Source: Petrachloros mirabilis ULC683 (GTDB lineage: Bacteria; Cyanobacteriota; Cyanobacteriia; Thermosynechococcales; Thermosynechococcaceae). From it: 64,000 nt of DNA. The stretch is taken from NCBI RefSeq assembly GCF_009939295.1, contig NZ_WVIC01000023.1:1-64000 (forward strand). Direction: 5' to 3'. Shown here one piece after another: positions 26,725-34,269 of this stretch (positions are counted from its first letter, which is position 1; every line of letters starts with the position of its first letter). The translations under genes were made by a program, and so were the position numbers. The notes under the pieces are model-generated. The model worked only from the letters and a program-made list of their open reading frames with translations. It searched no databases and was not told where the DNA came from.

Positions 26725-27899
26725 GCCGCCCTTTACGGCTGTTGATCAGTGCCGGGGAGGTCTCTGGTGATCTCCAAGGAAGCTTGTTAATCCAAGCATT
26801 GGTTAGGCAGGCGGCTCACCAACATCTCGATCTAGAGATTTGGGCTTTAGGGGGTGAGCGCATGGCCGCTGCAGGGGCACGGTTAATTGTGGATACCCGT
26901 GCCCTGGGAGCCATTGGCTGGCTGGAGTCCCTGCGGTTTGGAGTGCCGGTTTTGCAACAAGTCGGACGGATCCGGCGCACCTTGGCAGCGTTCCCACCGG
27001 ATGGGGTGGTGTTGATTGATTATGTGGGGGTCAATTTGGGGCTGGGTCGCTATCTGAAGCGCCGGTTTCAGGTGCCCATTGTCTATTACATTGCCCCCCA
27101 GGAGTGGGTTTGGTCACGGGGGATGGGCACCACGCGTCAAATTGTCTCCCTAGCCGACGCCATTCTGGCCATTTTTCCAGAGGAGGCTCGCTACTATGCA
27201 CAGCAGGGGGCGCGGGTGACCTGGGTGGGGCATCCACTCCTGGATGCGCTGGAGGCTGTGCCTCCCCGGGCAATAGCTCGGCAGCAGTTGGGAATTGCGG
27301 CTGAAGAGGTTGCGATCGCACTCCTACCCGCCTCTCGCCACCAAGAACTGCGCCATGTACTCCCCCCCATTTGGAGTGCAGCCCAGCAGATTCAGCGTCA
27401 GGTGCCCAAAGCCCACTTCTGGATCCCTGTCGCCCAGCCCCAGTATGCAGCCCTTTTGTCCCAAGCCATTGCCGCCTACGGACTCCATGCCACCCTGACC
27501 GAAGACCCCAGCCTGACGCTGGCGGCGGCAGATCTAGCCCTCTCTAAATCGGGTACCGCCAATCTCGAAGCAGCGCTGCTTGGAGTGCCGCAGGTTGTGA
27601 TCTATCGCTTCAGCCCAATCAGCGCTTGGCTCTACCGCCGCATCTTGCAGATGCATGTTCCGTTTATCTGCCCAGTAAACTTAGTAACCTTTGAGGCCAT
27701 CGTTCCCGAACTCTTACAGGAGCAAGCCACCCCTGAGCGAATCGCCCACCTGGCGCTCACCCTCCTGCAAAACCCCACGGCTCGCCAAACCCTCTTGAGA
27801 GGCTATGCCCGGATGCGTGCCGCCCTAGGAGAACCAGGTGCTATAGATCGCGCCGCCGCCCTCATCTGTCAAATTGTGCAACAACGGTCTGCTTGCTAG
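26721..27899 (+). CDS. lpxB: Lipid-A-disaccharide synthase
   Basis: LpxB condenses two UDP-sugar acyl intermediates to the lipid A disaccharide. The 392-residue GT19 protein shows ISAGEVSGDLQGSLL, YYIAPQEWVWSRG, WVGHPLLD and SKSGTANLEAALLGVPQVV. It ends the envelope operon. The last 38 bp overlap, on the other strand, the 3' end of the 1199-residue signalling gene. Confidence 0.95.
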   Translation: MSRPLRLLISAGEVSGDLQGSLLIQALVRQAAHQHLDLEIWALGGERMAAAGARLIVDTRALGAIGWLESLRFGVPVLQQVGRIRRTLAAFPPDGVVLIDYVGVNLGLGRYLKRRFQVPIVYYIAPQEWVWSRGMGTTRQIVSLADAILAIFPEEARYYAQQGARVTWVGHPLLDALEAVPPRAIARQQLGIAAEEVAIALLPASRHQELRHVLPPIWSAAQQIQRQVPKAHFWIPVAQPQYAALLSQAIAAYGLHATLTEDPSLTLAAADLALSKSGTANLEAALLGVPQVVIYRFSPISAWLYRRILQMHVPFICPVNLVTFEAIVPELLQEQATPERIAHLALTLLQNPTARQTLLRGYARMRAALGEPGAIDRAAALICQIVQQRSAC

Positions 27900-30800
27900 C
27901 CTGGTTTTGCAGCGTCATCAGGGCTTCAGACAAGCGATCCTGCTGAATCACCTGTAAGTTAAGTGCCTTAAAGACCAGACGCATTCGTCCAATCACCTCA
28001 ATGATGCTGGCAAACATGCCATGCTCTGGGAAGGCAGGAATCAGGTCGGTTGATCCTTGATGAATTGCCCATTGGCGCTCAGAAGGCGGCACACTGGTGC
28101 GATTACCACTGGTTAAAATCACTTTTAGCCCTGGATAGGTTTGCTGACACCAGCGACAGAAGCTGTAGGGGTTGGGCTTCACCACCGTCATATCAACCAA
28201 TAGCAAATTTGGGAGTCCCTGGCCTGCCGCCATCATCTGGGCTAGAGCTTGTGGTAAGTCCGTCTCAGCACTGAGCCAAGTCAGGGCAATTCCTTGAGAG
28301 GTCAAGATCTCACGCCAGATCTCTCCCTGGTGTCGTGAGTTCTGAAGCATCAGCACTTGTTTGGCAATGGGCTTGACCGACCCTTGGGACAGCGGACCCT
28401 CTCCATGGTGGAACTTGAGCTTAGAGCGGCCAATGGTCACGATGTCACCATCGTTGAGCGCCACAGGCACCGTGACCCGTTCACCGTTAACGAAGGAGCC
28501 ATTGCCGCTGCCTAAATCAATGAAAAAATATTCCCCAGTGTCAACCTGTCGAATCTGCGCGTGGTTTCGAGAAGCCCAGCGGTCGGGCAACACAATGGAA
28601 TTGTCTGGGCTGCGGCCAATGCTCCATAGCGGTTGACCAGACAGAGACAGTTGAGTCTGGCTAGTGGGGGTACGCAGAATTAAAGTCGCTATGGGCAAAG
28701 AAGTTGTCATGCTGGCTCGATCAGAAAAGGATCGCAGAATCAGAGTGTCAAGGTTACAGGCTTGAATGGCAGGGGAAAAATACTCACCTTGCCCATATTC
28801 ACAGTCGAGAGCTTGCACCTGGGCCAATTGGGCAGTGGTTTCGATCCCAGCAGCAAGCACCTTGAGCTGATGTCGGTGCACTGTGGTCACCCAATCATGA
28901 AGAGCTTTCAACTGCTGGTCTACCTCTAGAGTACCCAGGAAATGGGGTGAAATCTGCACCCAATCTAGGGGAAATTGAGCCAATCGCGGAATCATCTGGA
29001 CTTGATCTATCCCTAATCGGACACTCAACACCACGCCCAAATCGTGCAATCGACTCAGGGTTGCTAGGGTAGGCGGTAAGGTCAGGAGTGCCTGGGCATC
29101 AAAAATTAGCCGCAGACAGTCGAGATCAATGTGCTGCTCTGTGAGGAGTGCCTCTACTTGATCTGCGAAACTAGCACTGTGCAAAACAGGGCTAGAGAGC
29201 GCCAAGGCGACCTGGAGAGGGCCAGTTTTACCCCACTGCGTCTGCCAGTGTGACAACTGTTGGCAGACCTCGCGCAACATCCATGCTTCGATCGTGGGGA
29301 CTAACCCTGTAGATTCCGCCGTAGCCCAGAAAGCACTGGGGGGAAGCATCCCCTGGGTGGGATGTTGCCACCGCAGGACAGCTTCTACCCCCCTTAAGGT
29401 GAGTGACGCTAGGTTGAGAACGGGGTGAAAGTACAGTTCCCAGGTTTGATGGGTGACGGCTTCTTGCAAGTCACTTTCCAATTGCAGTTGGGAAATGGTT
29501 TGTGACGAAATAAAGGGTTGGAAAACCTCGTAACGGTTTTTCCCCGCTGCTTTGGCTCGATAGAGCGCCATATCGGCTTCCTGAAGCAGCTCCTCTGCGG
29601 TTTCTTGGTGAGGGTCAGAAAAGGCAATGCCGATGCTCGCAGTGATGAACAGTTCCCGATTCTCTAGGAAAAAAGGAGCTTGCAAGATATTGAGAATGCG
29701 CTCGCTAATTTGAGTGACTTCGCTGACGGTCTGAATGTTCGCAATCAAGAGTGTAAATTCATCGCCCCCTAGACGTGCCACTGTATCCCCAGGACGAAGG
29801 CAGGCTTTCAGACGTTGACTCACGGCCACTAGGAGTTGATCGCCGGCTCGGTGTCCCAGGCTGTCGTTAAGGGTCTTGAAATGGTCAAGATCCAGAAACA
29901 ATGCCGCGAAGCTTTCCTGGCGATCGCGTCGGTATTTACGAAACATCTGCTCCAGACGGTTCATAAATAGGGTGCGATTTGGCAATGCGGTCAGATGATC
30001 ATGATAGGCATTGTGAATCAGTTCCAATTCCGTTTGTTTGCGCTCTGCGATATCCGTGAGGATGCCAACGGTTCCTAGGCAGCATTGGTCAGCCGTTAGC
30101 CAGGGTTGGAGGTGCACTTGCATCCATCGATAACTGCCATCTCCCAGTCGAAAGCGAGCGTCATAGCGGCCTTCAGGGGTGCTGGTTGCCATGAGATGTG
30201 AAAATTCAGCTTGCGCCAAGGGTTGATCTTCAGGATGAATAAAATTAAATTGGCTTTGCCCTAGGGTTTCAGCAATGCTGAAGCGGGTGAGATGAGTCCA
30301 TGCTTGGTTGAGAAAAGTCCAGATGCCATGACTATCGGTTTGAAACAACACAGCAGGAATATTGTTCACCAATTGTCGATAGCTATGGATTTGATGTCTG
30401 GATGCGGCGTCTATGCGCTTTTGAGCTGAGACATTCAGAATGGTGCCTACAACGGCAAGGGGTGAACCTTGCGGACTGCGAATGATTAAGCCGCGATCGC
30501 GCAGGGACAAATATTGGCGGTTTTGATGCTGGAAGCGGTAGTTTAGCGTGAACTGATCGCGGGTCGTAAAAGTTCCCTGGAGCAGCGGTTCAAATTGAAT
30601 CACATCTTCTGGATGGATGTGATTTACCCACCAATCCATCGTTGCTTGAACTTCAGTAGGGTCATAGCCGATGAGGGACTGGAGATGAGGGAAACGCTCC
30701 ACCTGATGCGTGACCAAATCCCAGCAATAGATGAGTCCATCTAGGGTACGCGCTGCCAAAGTGAGAGACTGCTGACTTTGGGTCATCAACTGCTGTAGCC

Positions 30801-31461
30801 GCTGCTTGTGCATTAAGATGCCGAGATGATCGGCCAAGATTTTGCTCCAGGCCAAGATCTGATCTGGGGCTTTACTGGGTTGAGGGTGTCCTAGGAGCAG
30901 CACCGCTGTCAGGGTGTGCTGGGTCAAAATAGGGATGTAGATTAGAGTTTGGAGGTGGAGTCGTGCTCCCAGAAAAGCGGTAAAGTCCTCGAAGGTGAGG
31001 TCTGGGGTAGCCGCAATCGGTGAGGGAAAAGACGCCAGTGCATCCAGGGTCAGGACTTTGGCGGGTAGGGGGGGTTTGGCGCTCAGCCAGGAGTAGCGAA
31101 TTTGGCTTAACTCCCCTAGAACTGACTCGGAAATGCCCGCGATCCCCTGGGGCTGAAGGCGCTGGTGAGCTGCGTCATAGTGAGCCAGAATGCCGACTGG
31201 GCAGCCAGTCTTTTGAGTGAGATGCTCAACAGCCACTTGCTCCAAGACCGTAGCCGCAGCCGTTGACCAGGGCAGTTGGCCGAGCACCATAATCATTTCT
31301 GCGACTTGCGGCAATTGCACCTGATCGGGACAGGGCAAGACTGGAGCCTGGGATTTCTGCCGATCAGGAAGCCAGACCTTGTGAATTAAAGACTTGGCAG
31401 CGTTAGTGATTTGAGGCCAGACAGGCTTCACGGGGTTGGGCAATCCATGAGAGGGGGGCAA
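27862..31461 (-). CDS. GAF-PAS-PAS-GGDEF-EAL(degenerate)-FHA-receiver signalling protein
   Basis: The protein is 1199 residues. Order: GAF-like region (about 60-220), PAS (230-350), PAS (360-475), GGDEF (485-650), EAL-like (665-905), FHA (925-1015), receiver-like (1045-1165). The diguanylate cyclase motif RLGGDEFTLL (about 563-572) is intact. The EAL domain keeps RGVEAVLRWQHP but has lost catalytic landmarks: VNIS is VALALS, the DDFGTG loop is SVRLGID, and AEGVE is AAGIE. FHA shows SIGRSPDNSIVL and RWASRNHA. The receiver keeps LLLVDMT but has no phospho-site lysine. Likely a c-di-GMP synthase with an EAL sensor. TTG start at 31461; GTG 31431 is an alternative. Confidence 0.9.
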   Translation of the reverse strand: MPPSHGLPNPVKPVWPQITNAAKSLIHKVWLPDRQKSQAPVLPCPDQVQLPQVAEMIMVLGQLPWSTAAATVLEQVAVEHLTQKTGCPVGILAHYDAAHQRLQPQGIAGISESVLGELSQIRYSWLSAKPPLPAKVLTLDALASFPSPIAATPDLTFEDFTAFLGARLHLQTLIYIPILTQHTLTAVLLLGHPQPSKAPDQILAWSKILADHLGILMHKQRLQQLMTQSQQSLTLAARTLDGLIYCWDLVTHQVERFPHLQSLIGYDPTEVQATMDWWVNHIHPEDVIQFEPLLQGTFTTRDQFTLNYRFQHQNRQYLSLRDRGLIIRSPQGSPLAVVGTILNVSAQKRIDAASRHQIHSYRQLVNNIPAVLFQTDSHGIWTFLNQAWTHLTRFSIAETLGQSQFNFIHPEDQPLAQAEFSHLMATSTPEGRYDARFRLGDGSYRWMQVHLQPWLTADQCCLGTVGILTDIAERKQTELELIHNAYHDHLTALPNRTLFMNRLEQMFRKYRRDRQESFAALFLDLDHFKTLNDSLGHRAGDQLLVAVSQRLKACLRPGDTVARLGGDEFTLLIANIQTVSEVTQISERILNILQAPFFLENRELFITASIGIAFSDPHQETAEELLQEADMALYRAKAAGKNRYEVFQPFISSQTISQLQLESDLQEAVTHQTWELYFHPVLNLASLTLRGVEAVLRWQHPTQGMLPPSAFWATAESTGLVPTIEAWMLREVCQQLSHWQTQWGKTGPLQVALALSSPVLHSASFADQVEALLTEQHIDLDCLRLIFDAQALLTLPPTLATLSRLHDLGVVLSVRLGIDQVQMIPRLAQFPLDWVQISPHFLGTLEVDQQLKALHDWVTTVHRHQLKVLAAGIETTAQLAQVQALDCEYGQGEYFSPAIQACNLDTLILRSFSDRASMTTSLPIATLILRTPTSQTQLSLSGQPLWSIGRSPDNSIVLPDRWASRNHAQIRQVDTGEYFFIDLGSGNGSFVNGERVTVPVALNDGDIVTIGRSKLKFHHGEGPLSQGSVKPIAKQVLMLQNSRHQGEIWREILTSQGIALTWLSAETDLPQALAQMMAAGQGLPNLLLVDMTVVKPNPYSFCRWCQQTYPGLKVILTSGNRTSVPPSERQWAIHQGSTDLIPAFPEHGMFASIIEVIGRMRLVFKALNLQVIQQDRLSEALMTLQNQASKQTVVAQFDR

Positions 31462-31686
31462 GCAGGCTGATTGCTACTGATCATAAGCATAAAACCAAAT
31501 TTTGTTTAAGAGATAAAATTCTGGATGCGACTTGGAAAAAATGGAGGTTGTGATCGGTGTTGGAGATTGAACGAGCCTGACTCTCTTGGGCAGATGAGGT
31601 TTGGGGAGATGTCTGCCATGGAGGTATTTTCTGTCTTTTAAACTGGATTTGAACCGATTGGAAATCACTTCTCTCTACGCCAGACG

Positions 31687-32637
31687 ATGACCTTACATCA
31701 CTATCAAGTTAGCGAATTGCCAGATCGCAAACAGCGTCTCGATCTTTGGTTGGTACAGCAGATGCCGCAGGTTTCGCGATCGCAGCTCCAGCGTTGGATT
31801 GAGCAAGGTCAGGTTAGGGTCAACGATCAGGGTTGCACGGCCAAAAAATACGAGATTCAAGAGGGAGACGTGATTCAGGTGCTAGTTCCTGAGCCCAAGG
31901 CATTGGATCTGCAACCCGAGGCAATTGCCCTAGATATTCTCTACGAAGACGACCAGATGCTCATTGTCAATAAGCCAGTAGGGATGGTGGTACACCCCTC
32001 CCCAGGTCATGACCATGGCACCTTGGTTCATGCCCTGCTGGCCCACTGCACCGAGGCAGGCACCCCGTCTCTCTCGGGCATTGGTGGGGTGCAGCGACCG
32101 GGTATTGTCCATCGCCTCGATAAAGACACCAGCGGCGCTATTGTGGTGGCCAAAACAGACATAGCCCATCAGCACCTTCAGGCTCAAATTGCGGCTAAGA
32201 CTGCCCGGCGAGAATACCTAGCGATTGTTTACGGCAAGCCTCCAACCCCCTCGGGAACCATTGATCAGCCGATTGGACGTCATCCCCGCGATCGCAAGCG
32301 CATGGCCATTGTGCCCGAAACAGCAGGTGGACGACGTGCCATCACCCATTGGCAAATCCGAGAGCGTCTGGGAAACTATACCCTGATGCATTTTCAGCTC
32401 GAAACTGGTCGCACCCACCAAATTCGGGTTCATGCCGCCGATCAAGGTTGGCCCATTGTCGGCGATCCGCTCTATAGCCGAGGTCGATCTGTGGGGGTGA
32501 ACATAAAGGGGCAAGCCCTCCATGCCTGGCGCTTGCAGGTACAGCATCCCCAAACCCAAGACTGGATCAAGGTCGAAGCCCCTCTGCCCCAGAGGTTTAT
32601 GCGACTCCTTCAAGTCCTTCAGCAGCGCCCAGGATAA
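31687..32637 (+). CDS. RluA-family 23S rRNA pseudouridine synthase (RluD-like)
   Basis: The 316-residue protein has an N-terminal S4 RNA-binding domain (about 15-75: QRLDLWLVQQMPQVSRSQLQ) and a pseudouridine synthase domain with the catalytic Asp in GIVHRLDKDTSGAIVVAKT, plus TGRTHQIRVH. The S4 domain and LVHALLAHC pattern point to RluD rather than RluA, but the target base cannot be proven. The ATG is at 31687. A miniature element follows at 32675, before pyrC. Confidence 0.92.
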   Translation: MTLHHYQVSELPDRKQRLDLWLVQQMPQVSRSQLQRWIEQGQVRVNDQGCTAKKYEIQEGDVIQVLVPEPKALDLQPEAIALDILYEDDQMLIVNKPVGMVVHPSPGHDHGTLVHALLAHCTEAGTPSLSGIGGVQRPGIVHRLDKDTSGAIVVAKTDIAHQHLQAQIAAKTARREYLAIVYGKPPTPSGTIDQPIGRHPRDRKRMAIVPETAGGRRAITHWQIRERLGNYTLMHFQLETGRTHQIRVHAADQGWPIVGDPLYSRGRSVGVNIKGQALHAWRLQVQHPQTQDWIKVEAPLPQRFMRLLQVLQQRPG

Positions 32638-32674
32638 TGGACTGGCCTCCCGAGTCTGAGGAATGTGTTGTCTG

Positions 32675-32875
32675 CTACGGTGTACACACATCTCTGGACA
32701 AACCCATTCCACCCTGCATTAGCCCCCCCGACTCCCCCTCGCGCAGCGTGCCCGCAGGGCGTAATTCTGGGGGGAGATCAACAAAAACTGGGACTATTTC
32801 CCCCCCAGAATTGGGGGGCTAGGGGGGCGAGCGCAAAGATTTTGAATCTTTTCAAGACTTGTGTGTATACGGTAG
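32675..32875. mobile_element. 201-bp CTACSGTGTACACACA-type miniature element with imperfect target duplication
   Basis: The ends are CTACGGTGTACACACA and TGTGTGTATACGGTAG. Flanks GTGTTGTCTG (32665-32674) and GTGTTGCCTG (32876-32885) form a 10-bp direct repeat with one mismatch. Inside are CGCGCAGCGTGCCCGCAGGG and the paired C/G runs of this family. It separates the pseudouridine synthase gene from pyrC and explains why the pyrC frame appears open upstream of its real start. Confidence 0.7.
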
Positions 32876-32946
32876 GTGTTGCCTGGGAGTCAGCACCGTA
32901 CAATAAAGCCATCTCGGTATCTGAGCTAGAGAATGCCCCGTCGCCT

Positions 32947-34269
32947 ATGTCACTCTTAATCCGCCAAGCCCGCGTGTTACTTCCAGATGGACAATTTCAG
33001 ATTGCCCATGTCCTGATCGAAGGGGGCACCATTGCCCAGATCACGCCGGATCTTGCCCCAGGGGCTGATCAGATCGCCGATCACATCCTGGAGGCTGAGG
33101 GCTTAACCCTCTTGCCGGGGGTGATTGACCCCCAAGTTCATTTTCGAGATCCAGGGCTTGAACATAAGGAAGATCTGACCACAGCCACCCGAGCCTGCGC
33201 TCGGGGTGGGGTGACCTCTTTCCTAGAAATGCCCAACACCCGACCCCTCACCACCACCCAGGCCATTCTAGACGACAAGCTGGCCATTGCCGCGCGCAAG
33301 TGCTTGGTGAACTATGGCTTTTTTATTGGAGCCACCCCAGAAAATCTGCCGGATCTGCACACCGCATCGCCGACCCCCGGCATCAAAATTTTTATGGGAT
33401 CCTCCCACAGTCCCCTGATGGTCGATCGCGATCAAGACCTAGAGCCTATTTTTGCGGCAGGCAAGCGGCTGATTGCGGTTCATGCTGAAGATCAGTCTCG
33501 AATTCTGGCGCGCCGTGAACAGTTCGCGGGTGTGAGCGATCCGGCCATTCATTCCCAGATTCAAGATAGCCAGGCCGCGTTACTGGCAACCCAGCGAGCC
33601 ATGGCACTGTCGCGCAAATATCAACGCCGCCTGCACATTTTGCATCTGTCCACCGCCGAGGAAGCCGACTTACTCCGCCAAGATAAACCCAGTTGGGTCA
33701 CTGCTGAGGTGACCCCCCAACACCTGCTGCTGAATACCGATGCCTATGCCAAGATTGGCACCCTGGCACAAATGAATCCGCCGCTGCGATCGCACCATGA
33801 CAATGCCGTCCTCTGGCAAGCCCTTCTCGATGGCGTCATTGACTTTATCGCCACCGATCACGCCCCCCACACCCTAGAAGAAAAAGCCAAGGGCTATCCC
33901 CACAGCCCCTCGGGAATGCCCGGCGTTGAAACCGCGCTGCCCCTGATGCTAACTCAAGCCATGGCTGGGCGTTGCACCCTGCCCCAAGTCAGCCGCTGGA
34001 TGTCTAGCGCCGTAGCCCAAGCCTATGGCATCCCCCGCAAAGGGGCGATTGCCCCTGGATACGACGCCGACCTAGTGCTCGTCGATCTAAAGACCTACCA
34101 CCCCGTGCAGCGTGAAGACCTCCAAACCAAATGTGGTTGGAGTCCCTTTGAAGGTTGGCAGTTAACCGGTTGGCCCGTGGCCACAGTTGTCGGCGGCCAG
34201 ATTGTCTTTGACCATGGCAGGATCAATTCTCAGGTGCGCGGTCAGGTTCTTAGCTTTGTAGCCCCTTAA
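32947..34269 (+). CDS. pyrC: Dihydroorotase
   Basis: Dihydroorotase closes carbamoyl aspartate to dihydroorotate in pyrimidine synthesis. The protein from ATG 32947 (MSLLIRQARVLLPDGQ) is 440 residues. Class I motifs: GVIDPQVHFRDPG with the metal His pair (here QVH), GGVTSFLEMPNTRP, the DH metal site DFIATDHAPH and GMPGVETALPL. Note DPQVHFRDPG in place of the usual DxHxHxRDPG. The frame is open to 32665 through the upstream element, which is not coding. The end overlaps the signalling gene at 34250 by 20 bp. Confidence 0.92.
   Translation: MSLLIRQARVLLPDGQFQIAHVLIEGGTIAQITPDLAPGADQIADHILEAEGLTLLPGVIDPQVHFRDPGLEHKEDLTTATRACARGGVTSFLEMPNTRPLTTTQAILDDKLAIAARKCLVNYGFFIGATPENLPDLHTASPTPGIKIFMGSSHSPLMVDRDQDLEPIFAAGKRLIAVHAEDQSRILARREQFAGVSDPAIHSQIQDSQAALLATQRAMALSRKYQRRLHILHLSTAEEADLLRQDKPSWVTAEVTPQHLLLNTDAYAKIGTLAQMNPPLRSHHDNAVLWQALLDGVIDFIATDHAPHTLEEKAKGYPHSPSGMPGVETALPLMLTQAMAGRCTLPQVSRWMSSAVAQAYGIPRKGAIAPGYDADLVLVDLKTYHPVQREDLQTKCGWSPFEGWQLTGWPVATVVGGQIVFDHGRINSQVRGQVLSFVAP

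Noticed and set aside
26803-27321. Minus-strand Pro-rich frames within lpxB
   Set aside because: High-GC shadow frames; lpxB is intact and in operon context.
31020-31220. Plus-strand frame opposite the GAF region
   Set aside because: Antisense shadow of a long conserved multi-domain protein.
32665-32946. N-terminal extension of dihydroorotase
   Set aside because: The upstream frame reads through a miniature element; family similarity begins at the ATG at 32947.
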